A stretch of DNA of 64,000 bases from Methylomonas sp. UP202. GTDB lineage: Bacteria > Pseudomonadota > Gammaproteobacteria > Methylococcales > Methylomonadaceae. The translations under genes were made by a program, and so were the position numbers. Numbering within the stretch: position 1 is the stretch's first letter; each line of letters starts with the position of its first letter. The stretch covers positions 4,081,547-4,145,546 of the forward strand of contig NZ_CP123897.1 of NCBI RefSeq assembly GCF_029910655.1, read 5' to 3'. Below the pieces are notes generated by a model, which did not search any database, was not told the origin of the DNA, and was given only the letters and a program-made list of their open reading frames with translations. Of this stretch, positions 45,777-54,363 are shown in pieces.

Positions 45777-47437
45777 ATGAATCCCTTGGCCGAACTCGAT
45801 CAATTAAACCTGGAGCCCGCTGCCAAAACCCAAGTGGTGGCGATGCTTCAGGCATTGGTCGAGCAAGCCGCACAGGATGCGCAAACCATTGCAAAGAAAG
45901 ACGCCAGTATTCAGGCGAAAGACATTAAAATCGCCGCACTCACACACGAACTGGCCTACTACAAGCGCATCCGCTTCAGTACCAAAAGCGAAGTCCTAGC
46001 GCCGCTGCAGCGCGATGTGTTCGAGGAAACTTGGAACACCGACATGTCGGCGATTGAAGCCGAAGTCGAGCAACTTCAGGACAACCAACCGTGTGACACC
46101 GTCGTTCGCCCGAAACGCCCCCGTGCCGGACGCCAACCGTTACCAGACCATCTGCCACGCATCGAACACCGCCACGAACCGGAATCCTGCACCTGTGGCC
46201 AATGCGGCAAGGACTTGGTCAAGATCGGCGACGACTGCAGGGATGCAGGAGATAGAGCAACGCAGGAGCAGTTGCCGAAGACATTAGCGAACAACTGGAT
46301 GTCGAGCCGGCCAAGTTTTTCGTCCATCGCCATATCCGCCCGCAATACGCTTGCCGGCATTGCGAAACCATTACGGCCGCGCCGATCCCGCCGGCGGTAA
46401 TCGATGGCGGCATGGCCGCAGTGGGTTTATTGACCTGGGTGATGATCGGCAAATACCTGGATCATCTGCCGCTGTACCGGCTGGAACAAATTGCCGCCCG
46501 CGACGGGGTGGTCTTATCCCGCTCCACGCTAGCCGACTGGGTGGGGCGCCTCGGTGTGGCCTTGCAACCCTTGGTCGACCGCTTGGTGTGGCACCTATTG
46601 CAGCGGGATAGCTTGCACGCCGACGAGACGCCGGTGCCGCAACTCGATCCCGGCAACGGCAAAACCAAGAAAGCCTATCTGTGGGCTTATCGCAGTAATG
46701 ATTTACAACCGGGCCCCAAGATCATCGTCTTCGACTATCAAGCCGGTCGCAGCGGTCGCTATGCGCAGCGGTTTCTGGGTGATTGGCACGGCCACTTGTT
46801 GGTGGATGACTACGCCGGCTACAAAGCCTTGTTTGCCACGGCCCGCGCGCACCCTGAAACGCAACGCCTGCTCGAACCTTGCATCGAACTGGCCTGCCTG
46901 GCGCATGCGCGGCGCAAATTCTTCGACCTGTTCCAGGCCAGTCAGAGCCCTATCGCACAAGCAGCACTGAATCGCATCGCCAAACTGTACGCCATTGAAA
47001 CCGAGGGCCGCGAGATGACAGCTGACCAGCGCAAACAGCTACGCGCCGAAAAAAGCCTGCCGCTACTGACAGACTTGCAGGCTTGGTTACAGCAAACCCG
47101 TTTGCGCACCGCGCCCAATACCGCCACCGCCAAAGCCATCGACTACAGCCTGAAACGCTGGGTTGCCTTAAGCCGTTACGCCGAAACCGGCGATCTGCCT
47201 ATCGACAATAATCCGGTGGAAAACTGCATTCGCCCCATTGCCTTGGGCAAGAAGAACTGGTTGTTTGCCGGATCGGAACGCGCCGGTCAACGAGCCGCCG
47301 TTATTCAAACCCTGCTAGGCACCGCCAAACTCAATGGCCTCGAGCCGGCCGCCTGGCTAAAAGACACCCTGGAAAAACTCCCCATCTGGCCCAACAGCCG
47401 CATCGACGAACTGCTGCCGTTCGGTGATCTGGATTAA
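45777..47437 (+). pseudogene. tnpC: IS66 TnpC transposase, disrupted by a 47-bp insertion
   Basis: The first 150 codons match the intact copy at 49678. At 46232-46278 the sequence holds 47 bases absent from copy 2, moving translation out of frame until a stop at 46400. The rest, with the DDE transposase domain (DSLHADETPVPQL and LLVDDYAGYKAL), stays open in another frame to 47437. The product is therefore split and probably inactive. Confidence 0.9.
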
Positions 47438-47490
47438 ATCATAACCTGCAACGTCTGGCGATGTGGAACGGCTGAGCGCTTACAGTTGTT

Positions 47491-47730
47491 TTGCCTGATA
47501 TTGGCTTATACCAATTTGTGCTTGAAAATGGAAAACGGAGGTCTCCTGTCAATAGATTATCTGGTGACAAACAAGCCGCTCAGCGTTGGCTGCCCGAATT
47601 GAGCGATCGTATTTTGGAGCTCTGGGCTTTGGATTACTGGATACCGCAGGAGAGTCTTGGGACCGAGCAGCTTTTTAGGAATTGGGAGAGTGCCCCCTTA
47701 GCAATCCTGCCTAGTAAATATCCCATCTAA
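47491..47730 (+). other. Open frame of uncertain status after IS66 copy 1
   Basis: A 79-codon frame starts only 8 bp past the IS end and reads like protein (RWLPELSDRILELWALDYW). It may be the 3' remnant of a gene cut by the IS. No start codon with a ribosome site is seen. Confidence 0.3.
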
Positions 47731-47807
47731 TTAAACTCGATACTTTTAAGATGTCAGACAGACCTGATTGGCAGAAACCGAACTGGCGACGCTATGTTGC
47801 AACAGAA

Positions 47808-48227
47808 TTATTTAGAAAATGGATTCAGTAGAGCGATGCCGGTATTTTGGAAATCCTCTGTATTACGAGTCACAACCGTCAAATCATAAATCAATGCAGT
47901 TGCCGCAATCAGCTTGTCGATGGGATGCTGAGGATTAGGAACGCGCATTTTTCCCCAGATCAATGCAATCTCGCAGTCAATGCCGAGAATGTTTTCTTGA
48001 TAGTGTTCAAGAATTGAATTTAGCCACGTTTCTAAAAGCTTGCCTTGCGCGATGTCATCGCGATGAAAAATCAAATCGACACCTCTGCGTAGTTCCCCAA
48101 TTGTGACCACAGAAATATAAAGTTTTTGATTATTTTGGATTGCAGCATCAAAAAAACGGCGAACCCCTGGATTGGCTTTGTCGCCTTTTCTGATCTCACT
48201 GATGACGTTAGTATCAATCAAATACAT
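47808..48227 (-). CDS. PIN-domain toxin (VapC/FitB type)
   Basis: The 139-residue PIN nuclease starts MYLIDTNVISEIRK, with the first acidic residue Asp5, and continues with SVVTIGELRRG and the later aspartates in HPIDKLIAATAL. FitB/VapC toxins cleave RNA. The ATG at 48227 lies inside the end of the antitoxin gene (14-bp overlap). Confidence 0.87.
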   Translation of the reverse strand: MYLIDTNVISEIRKGDKANPGVRRFFDAAIQNNQKLYISVVTIGELRRGVDLIFHRDDIAQGKLLETWLNSILEHYQENILGIDCEIALIWGKMRVPNPQHPIDKLIAATALIYDLTVVTRNTEDFQNTGIALLNPFSK

Positions 48228-48450
48228 TGGTTGCCGGAGTGTCGTCATTCACGCGTTGAAAATCGGTATCTATACCGACAGAAGGCATATTAGTTAATGC
48301 CTCTGCAAAGGTTTTACGTTGGGGACTTAACAAAAACTCCGCTAAAATCGCGCGGTGCTCCGCCTCGGTAGAGCGGTGATGTGCAACTGCTCTCGCTTTA
48401 AGTGCGTTAATGATGGATTCATCAAGGTTTCTGACAACTAGACTAGGCAT
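48214..48450 (-). CDS. FitA/VapB-type antitoxin
   Basis: The 78-residue protein starts MPSLVVRNLDESIINALKAR and has AVAHHRSTEAEHRAILAEFL, the ribbon-helix-helix pattern of FitA-like antitoxins (Arc/MetJ fold). It should repress its own operon and bind the PIN toxin. The ATG at 48450 is chosen over an upstream in-frame start 35 codons earlier because it starts the RHH domain. Confidence 0.85.
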   Translation of the reverse strand: MPSLVVRNLDESIINALKARAVAHHRSTEAEHRAILAEFLLSPQRKTFAEALTNMPSVGIDTDFQRVNDDTPATNVFD

Positions 48451-48579
48451 GGTAATCTCCGAAGATTGGTTGCTATCAATGCTATCACCTATGCCTGATA
48501 GCAACAACTCAATATTGAATTTACAGGATTGAATGGCAACGAATGCCGATACCAATCGGTAAATCTATCAAGATGATAT

Positions 48580-48600
48580 GCGTGAATTTTGCGTATTTGA
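48580..48600 (+). repeat. Candidate arm site of second element, right
   Basis: GCGTGAATTTTGCGTATTTGA resembles 43625-43646 and lies about 90 bp from the third att copy. Confidence 0.45.
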
Positions 48601-48689
48601 GTTGTGATTCGTTATGCTTTGTTATGCAAACTCACGCAAAACCACCAGCATAAGTCATTGATTTATAATGATTTAAGTGGCGCTTTGAG

Positions 48690-48736
48690 CACTTTTAATG
48701 CGATGGTCGTGCGTTCGAATCGCACACGACCCACCA
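48690..48736 (+). repeat. Third copy of the tRNA-Lys 3' half
   Basis: Forty-seven bases identical to the tRNA 3' part through CCA. It marks the right end of the second element and probably the former chromosomal attB or another related attachment site. Confidence 0.92.
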
Positions 48737-48756
48737 CCAATTCTATAAGAAAATCA

Positions 48757-48789
48757 ACCAGTTACTGAGAAATCAGAGCTGGTTTTTTT
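48757..48789 (+). terminator. Terminator behind the third att copy
   Basis: ACCAG-TTA-CTGA, loop GAAA, TCAG-AG-CTGGT and seven T, almost identical to 43574-43606. Confidence 0.85.
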
Positions 48790-48836
48790 GTGCCTGAAAT
48801 TTAGGCTTACGCGAGATTTAAGCGACTTGGCAGTAT

Positions 48837-48902
48837 GGCTCTATCCCGCCCACCTGTTGAGATCATTGTAAGGCTCTATCCCGCCCACCTGTTGAGATCA
48901 TT
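48837..48902. repeat. Tandem 35-bp direct repeat
   Basis: GGCTCTATCCCGCCCACCTG and the following TTGAGATCATT occur twice, separated by GTAA. It abuts the left side of IS66 copy 2, where that element's terminal inverted repeat would be expected. Confidence 0.85.
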
Positions 48903-48942
48903 CAGCCTGAGGCATCCTGTGATTTTTTGATCAGGAGTAGCG

Positions 48943-49254
48943 ATGGCCGTTACATCGAAATGGCGTCAGCATATTGAAGAATGGCAAGGCAGTGGTTTGT
49001 CGCAGGTTGAGTATTGCGTGCAGGAAGGCATCAATGTACGGACATTTACTGCCAGACTGTGCGACTATCGCAAACGGCCTGCGGTAGAGCCGGTCGCTTT
49101 GGTGCCGGTGCAGATTGAACAGCCTGAGCCTGCTTCTGTGGCGACACCCGCAGCTGCGGCTATGGTCTTGACCGATGTCGACGGTTATAGGCTGGAGATT
49201 TCGTCTTCAGTATCGGCGGGCTGGGTAGCCGAGTTGTTACGATGTCTGGCTTGA
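48943..49254 (+). CDS. tnpA: IS66 TnpA-type protein
   Basis: The 103-residue homologue of the copy 1 protein (MAVTSKWRQHIEEWQGSGLS) has a somewhat longer middle (EQPEPASVATPAAAAM). Confidence 0.87.
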   Translation: MAVTSKWRQHIEEWQGSGLSQVEYCVQEGINVRTFTARLCDYRKRPAVEPVALVPVQIEQPEPASVATPAAAAMVLTDVDGYRLEISSSVSAGWVAELLRCLA

Positions 49255-49592
49255 TCGATTATCCCGCGCAGATTTGGTTGGCGGTGGCGCCGGTGGACAT
49301 GCGGCGTGGTTTGGATGGCTTGTCAGCGATTGTTCAACAGAGTCTGGGGCATGCCCCGTGTGCCGGATCGGCGTTTATCTTTCGTAATCGTGCGGGCAAC
49401 CGGCTACGGTTGTTGGTGTGGGATGGCAATGGGGTTTGGCTGTGTCAGCGCCGTTTGCACCAAGGCAGTTTTGTCTGGCCCAGGGTGGGCGATGCGGTGT
49501 TTGCGCTGACGCAGGCGCAATGGCACTGGTTAATTGCTGGAGTCGATTGGCAACGCTTATCCGCCCAGCCCCAAGCAGACTGGCAGGTGTGA
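49242..49592 (+). CDS. tnpB: IS66 TnpB (Orf2-like) protein
   Basis: This 116-residue protein, with APVDMRRGLDGLSAIV, overlaps tnpA by 13 bases as in copy 1. Confidence 0.92.
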   Translation: MSGLIDYPAQIWLAVAPVDMRRGLDGLSAIVQQSLGHAPCAGSAFIFRNRAGNRLRLLVWDGNGVWLCQRRLHQGSFVWPRVGDAVFALTQAQWHWLIAGVDWQRLSAQPQADWQV

Positions 49593-49677
49593 ATCAGAGG
49601 TAAAACGCGGCGGTAAAAAAGTCCTAAAATGTCCTAATATCAAGGCATTGGATGGGGCATTGCGGTATAATTCACCC

Positions 49678-51291
49678 ATGAATCCGCTGGCCAAACTCGA
49701 CCAATTGAACCTGGAGCCGACTGCCAAAACCGAGGTGGCGGCCCTGCTTCAGGCGCTGATGGATCAGGCAGCCCAGGATGCCCAAGTCATCCAAGCCAAA
49801 GACGCCACGATTCACGCCAAAGACCTCAAAATCGGCGCGCTGACCCATGAGCTGGCGTATTACAAACGCATCCGCTTCAGTCGCAAGAACGAAAGTCTGG
49901 CCCCGTTGCAGCGGGATGTGTTCGAGGAAACCTGGAATTCCGATATCTCAGCGATTGATGAGGAAGTCGAACAACTCCGGGATGATCAGCCCTGCGATAC
50001 CGTGGCCCGTCCCAAACGCCCACGTGCCGGTCGCCAACCGTTGCCTGAGCATCTGCCGCGCATTGAGCATCGCCATGAACCGGAATCCTGCGCTTGTGGC
50101 CACTGCGGTAAAGACCTGGTCAAAGTCGGCGAAGACATCAGCGAGCAACTGGACGTCGAACCGGCCAAGTTCTTTGTGCATCGACACATTCGTCCGCAAT
50201 ACGCCTGTCGGGCCTGCGAAACCATCACCGCAGCACCGATTCCACCGGCGGTGATCGATGGCGGTATGGCTGCCGTCGGTTTGCTCACCTGGGTGCTGAT
50301 CGGTAAATACCTCGATCATTTGCCGCTGTACCGGTTGGAACAAATCGCCGCCCGTGACGGGGTGATCCTGTCCCGCTCCACACTCGCCGACTGGGTCGGA
50401 CGACTCGGTGTCGCTTTAGCGCCCTTAGCCGACCGCTTGGCTTGGCATTTGTTGCAAAGGGATAGCTTACATGCCGACGAGACGCCGGTGCCGCAACTGG
50501 ATCCCGGCAGTGGTAAAACCAAGAAAGCCTATCTGTGGGCCTATCGCAGCAATGATCTGCAACCGGGACCGAAGCTTATCGTCTTCGATTATCAAGCCGG
50601 TCGTGGCGGCCGGCATGTGCAGCAGTTCCTGGGCGATTGGCGCGGCCATTTACTGGTGGATGACTATGCGGGCTATAAAGCCCTGTTTGCTACGACCCGT
50701 GCCCATCCCGCATCGCAACACCCGCTAGAGCCGTGTATCGAACTGGCCTGCCTGGCGCATGCGCGGCGCAAATTCTTCGACCTGTTGCAAACCAGTCAGA
50801 GCCCTATCGCACAAGCAGCACTGAATCGCATCGCCAAACTGTACGCCATTGAAACCGAGGGCCGCGAGATGACAGCTGACCAGCGCAAACAGCTACGCGC
50901 CGAAAAAAGCCTGCCGCTACTGACAGACTTGCAGGCTTGGTTACAGCAAACCCGTTTGCGCACCGCGCCCAATACCGCCACGGCCAAAGCCATCGACTAC
51001 AGCCTGAAACGCTGGGTTGCCTTAAGCCGTTACGCCGAAACCGGCGATCTGCCTATCGACAATAATCCGGTCGAAAACAGCATTCGCCCCATTGCCTTGG
51101 GCAAGAAGAACTGGTTGTTTGCCGGATCGGAACGCGCCGGTCAACGAGCCGCCGTTATTCAAACCCTGCTAGGCACCGCCAAACTCAATGGCCTCGATCC
51201 GGCCGCCTGGCTAAAAGACACCCTGGAAAAACTCCCCATCTGGCCCAACAGCCGCATCGACGAACTGCTGCCGTTCGGTGATCTGGATTAA
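49678..51291 (+). CDS. tnpC: IS66 TnpC transposase, intact
   Basis: The 537-residue transposase has an N-terminal leucine-rich coiled region, a zinc-finger-like segment (CACGHCGKDL and, later, YACRACE), and the DDE domain of IS66 (HADETPVPQLDPG, LVDDYAGYKALF, and ENSIRPIALGKKNWLFAGSE near the C-terminus with the last Glu). The ATG at 49678 corresponds to the start in copy 1. It could act in trans on copy 1. Confidence 0.93.
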   Translation: MNPLAKLDQLNLEPTAKTEVAALLQALMDQAAQDAQVIQAKDATIHAKDLKIGALTHELAYYKRIRFSRKNESLAPLQRDVFEETWNSDISAIDEEVEQLRDDQPCDTVARPKRPRAGRQPLPEHLPRIEHRHEPESCACGHCGKDLVKVGEDISEQLDVEPAKFFVHRHIRPQYACRACETITAAPIPPAVIDGGMAAVGLLTWVLIGKYLDHLPLYRLEQIAARDGVILSRSTLADWVGRLGVALAPLADRLAWHLLQRDSLHADETPVPQLDPGSGKTKKAYLWAYRSNDLQPGPKLIVFDYQAGRGGRHVQQFLGDWRGHLLVDDYAGYKALFATTRAHPASQHPLEPCIELACLAHARRKFFDLLQTSQSPIAQAALNRIAKLYAIETEGREMTADQRKQLRAEKSLPLLTDLQAWLQQTRLRTAPNTATAKAIDYSLKRWVALSRYAETGDLPIDNNPVENSIRPIALGKKNWLFAGSERAGQRAAVIQTLLGTAKLNGLDPAAWLKDTLEKLPIWPNSRIDELLPFGDLD

Positions 51292-51376
51292 ATCATAACC
51301 TGCAACGTCTGGCGATGTGGAACGGCTGAGCGCTTACAGTCCAGCTTCGTCGTGACGATGAATCACTGTTTCAGCC

Positions 51377-51676
51377 GATAGCAGCTTTCATTCAAACCAG
51401 ACAATTGGGTCACCGATGACAGTAATCGGTGGCAATTGCTTAACTCAGAACCAGCCTTTTACTTGCTAATCTATTTTTAATTCTCGATTGCAAATCACTC
51501 CCCTTACTTCGAGGATCGTAACGCCTCCCCAAGTTTGGCATTAGCCAATAACAGGCTTACACTTGCTTTCGACATAAGCTTCCATTGGAAAGCGAGCATG
51601 GGATGACAAAATCAATGAGCTGGCACCGAATCACGCTATGCCGTCAAGAATATGAATCGGGTGAATTGTACGTCCT
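51377..51676 (+). repeat. Diverged 300-bp repeat, copy 2
   Basis: This is the partner of 43700-44002. In copy 1 the segment follows the att core directly, whereas here IS66 copy 2 separates it from the third att copy. The IS therefore sits in a duplicated left end of a second-element-like sequence. Confidence 0.75.
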
Positions 51677-51878
51677 TCGGGGAGCGTTCCATGCTGCTTA
51701 TACCGCCAGAAATGGCCCTGAAGGAATGGCGATGTTCGGCTGCTGGACTGATGATGATTGCTATTTCGTTTATATCTGCATATTCCGATTAAAGCCGCCA
51801 CCCATTCCGACCGCAAACCCACCAGTGATTCCTGTTCCAAAACAGCCGGTGGCGCCTATACTCAATTTCACTGTGTAA
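51603..51878 (+). pseudogene. Small hypothetical protein gene, probably frameshifted near its end
   Basis: The frame starts MTKSMSWHRITLCRQEYESG and continues RGAFHAAYTARNGPEGMAMF, which looks like a real conserved small protein. After CYFVYI it runs into a proline-rich, low-complexity tail. A one-base shift there would give a short ending (SAYSD) and a stop, so I suspect a recent frameshift. Confidence 0.45.
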
Positions 51879-52137
51879 TCACTGACGATCTTTCAATCTT
51901 GGCGCTCCCACACATTGCCAACCCGTTCCTCTAGACAAATGCCGCAACGCAGACTAGATTTGCCCGGTCTTTTCGCAGAACGGGTTTGCCGTTAGCCGCA
52001 AAGTTCGAATTTACCAACCTGTATTTCATTCGTCTCTAGTCAAGGATGCCCGTGTTCGATTTGCGATTCGTCAGCTCCGTCGGTGTATTCTGTGTTTTTC
52101 CACTGATAAACGTGCCGGTTCTAACCGGCTACTCGCA
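51879..52137. other. Region upstream of the secretion operon
   Basis: No gene is seen. It marks the boundary between the island and the type I secretion genes and should contain their promoter; no clear boxes or ribosome site can be placed. Confidence 0.4.
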
Positions 52138-54363
52138 ATGACATCAGCGAATCCAAACTCTCCAGGCCTGGACACCGGACTAGCCGCGTTGTTGATGATG
52201 GCCGCCTTCCACGGCGTGGCCGCCGACGAAGCGGCCTTGCGCCACGAGTTTGGGCCGATGTTGGTGCCGGATCGCGAGGGGCGCTACCGTTTCGACCACC
52301 GAGCCTTGCAATTGGCCGCGCAACGCGTGGGCTTGACCGCCCAGTTGCGCCGGCAAGACCCGCAACGTTTAGCGTTAGCGCCGTTGCCGGCAATGGCGAA
52401 GGACATCGACGGCCGCTACTTCATCCTGGCCAAATTCGATGCCGGGGTGCCGGCGCCCGCCGTTGCGGCTCCAGGCGGCCAGCCGGCCGGCAATCAGCGC
52501 TCGCGAAACGTAGACGCCAAAGTCCTGATCCAGCGCCCCGGCGAACCGCCAACGGTGTTGACGTTGGCCGAGTTGCTGGCCTGTTGGACCGGCGAGCTGC
52601 TGTTTTTCACTTCCAAGGCCAGCTATGCCGGCGAGGCGGCGCAGTTCGATTTCACCTGGTTTATTCCTGCACTGATCAAGTACCGCAAGCTGTTCGGCGA
52701 AGTGCTGTTGATTTCGCTGGTGTTGCAACTGATCGGCCTGGTCACGCCGCTGTTTTTCCAAGTGGTGATGGACAAGGTGCTGGTCAACCACGCGATGAAG
52801 ACCTTGAACGTGATTGCGATCGGCTTGATCGGCGCGATGCTGTTCGAAGCCGCCTTGTCCGGTATCCGCACTTGGGTGTTCGCTCATACCAGCAGTAAGA
52901 TCGACGTGGAACTGGGCGCCCGCTTGTTCAAGCATTTGCTGGCCCTGCCGACCGCTTATTTTCAGGCCCGCCGGGTCGGCGATTCGGTCGCCAGAGTCCG
53001 CGAGCTGGAGAATATCCGCTCGTTTCTGACCGGTAATGCCATCACCTTGCTGCTGGATTTGCTGTTCTCGGTGATCTTCATCGGCGTGATGCTGTACTAC
53101 AGCCCGTGGCTGACCCTGATCGTCGTGGTATCGATACCGCTGTATATTTTGTTGTCGGTGGCGTTCACCCCGGTGATTCGGGCTCGACTCGACGAGAAAT
53201 TCAACCGTGGCGCCGAAAGTCAGGCCTTTTTGGTCGAAACCATCAGCGGTATCGACACGGTCAAGGCGATGGCGGTCGAACCGCGTTGGACCCAGCACTG
53301 GGAGAAACAACTGGCCGCTTACGTGTCCGCCGGCCTGGCGGTGACGCAGGCGGCGACCTTGGCCGGCGGCGGCGTCAACCTGATCAGCAAACTGGTGACC
53401 GCCGCCATCATGTGGCTGGGCGCCACGCTGGTGGTCGACGGCCAACTGACCGTCGGCGAACTGGTGGCCTTCAACATGCTGTCCGGTCAGGTCTCGGCGC
53501 CGATCTTACGGTTGGCGCAGCTGTGGAACGACTTTCAACAAGTCGGCATCTCGATGCGCCGCCTGGGCGATATTCTCAACACCCGTAGCGAAATCATGGG
53601 CCAAAAGACCCGATTACCGCGCATTGCCGGCGCCATCGAATTCGACCAAGTCTCGTTTCGCTACCGGCCGGATGCGCCGGACGTGATTCGTGCAGTGAAT
53701 TTAAACATCGCGCCGGGCGAAGTGATCGGCATCGTCGGCCGCTCCGGTTCCGGCAAAAGCACCTTGACCAAACTGGTGCAGCGTCTGTTCGTGCCGGACC
53801 GCGGCCGGGTACTGATCGACGGCCACGACATCGGCATTATCGACACCGCCTCGCTACGCCAGCAAATCGGCGTGGTGTTGCAGGAAAACACCTTATTCAA
53901 CCGCTCGATTCGCGACAACATCGCCCTGGTCAACCCGGCCTTGCCGTTCGAAGCCGTCATCGAAGCCGCCAAACTGGCCGGCGCCCACGAGTTCATCTGC
54001 GAATTGTCGGAAGGCTACGACACCCTGGTCGGCGAACACGGCACCGGCCTGTCCGGCGGTCAGCGCCAGCGCATCGCCATTGCCCGAGCGCTGATCGGCA
54101 ATCCACGGATTTTGATCTTCGACGAAGCCACCAGCGCCTTGGACTACGAATCGGAAAAAGTCATTCAGGACAATATGCGCCGCATCTGCCAGGGCCGTAC
54201 CGTATTGATCATCGCTCACCGCTTGTCGGCGGTGCGCGACGCCAGCCGTATCGTGGTCATGGAACGCGGTCAGATCGCCGAGACCGGCCGGCATCAAGAG
54301 CTACTGCAAGTACCGAACGGCATCTACGCCCACTTGTACCAACTGCAGCAGGCCGGGGCATGA
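52138..54363 (+). CDS. Type I secretion ABC transporter with peptidase-like domain (HlyB type)
   Basis: The 741-residue inner-membrane protein has an N-terminal C39-like domain (about residues 5-130) in which the catalytic cysteine is replaced (GLAALLMMAAF), as in HlyB-type transporters that bind but do not cut their substrate. Then come six membrane helices (about 170-460) and the ATPase: Walker A GRSGSGKST (about 534-542), the signature LSGGQRQRIAIARAL, and Walker B ILIFDEATSALD. It powers export of RTX-type proteins from cytoplasm to outside in one step. It overlaps the adaptor gene by four bases. Confidence 0.95.
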   Translation: MTSANPNSPGLDTGLAALLMMAAFHGVAADEAALRHEFGPMLVPDREGRYRFDHRALQLAAQRVGLTAQLRRQDPQRLALAPLPAMAKDIDGRYFILAKFDAGVPAPAVAAPGGQPAGNQRSRNVDAKVLIQRPGEPPTVLTLAELLACWTGELLFFTSKASYAGEAAQFDFTWFIPALIKYRKLFGEVLLISLVLQLIGLVTPLFFQVVMDKVLVNHAMKTLNVIAIGLIGAMLFEAALSGIRTWVFAHTSSKIDVELGARLFKHLLALPTAYFQARRVGDSVARVRELENIRSFLTGNAITLLLDLLFSVIFIGVMLYYSPWLTLIVVVSIPLYILLSVAFTPVIRARLDEKFNRGAESQAFLVETISGIDTVKAMAVEPRWTQHWEKQLAAYVSAGLAVTQAATLAGGGVNLISKLVTAAIMWLGATLVVDGQLTVGELVAFNMLSGQVSAPILRLAQLWNDFQQVGISMRRLGDILNTRSEIMGQKTRLPRIAGAIEFDQVSFRYRPDAPDVIRAVNLNIAPGEVIGIVGRSGSGKSTLTKLVQRLFVPDRGRVLIDGHDIGIIDTASLRQQIGVVLQENTLFNRSIRDNIALVNPALPFEAVIEAAKLAGAHEFICELSEGYDTLVGEHGTGLSGGQRQRIAIARALIGNPRILIFDEATSALDYESEKVIQDNMRRICQGRTVLIIAHRLSAVRDASRIVVMERGQIAETGRHQELLQVPNGIYAHLYQLQQAGA

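Larger units (their letters stand above)
44974..47483 (+). mobile_element. IS66-family insertion sequence, copy 1 (tnpC broken)
   Basis: The left end GTAAGCG (44974) and right end CGCTTAC (47477-47483) are inverted, as in IS66 elements, and enclose tnpA, tnpB and tnpC in order. No 8-bp target duplication is evident (GGTATCGT versus AGTTGTTT). tnpC carries a 47-bp insertion that shifts frame. Confidence 0.85.
43507..48736. mobile_element. Second, decayed integrative element in the same tRNA site
   Basis: About 5.2 kb lie between the second and third copies of the tRNA 3' half. Near each end is a GCGTGAnTTTTGCGT repeat (43625 and 48580), placed like arm sites and unlike those of the inovirus. 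No integrase remains. Contents are a degenerate MTKSMSWHR reading frame, an H-NS-like pseudogene, a truncated gene, an IS66-family copy and a FitAB/VapBC pair. It is rather AT-rich. Confidence 0.65.
48903..51337 (+). mobile_element. IS66-family insertion sequence, copy 2 (genes intact, left end unclear)
   Basis: Homology with copy 1 starts at CATTC.GCCTG near 48900 and ends at CGCTTAC (51331-51337). All three genes are intact, but the left terminal GTAAGCG repeat of copy 1 is not present. From about 50741 to the right end it is almost identical to copy 1; before that the two differ considerably. Confidence 0.82.
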
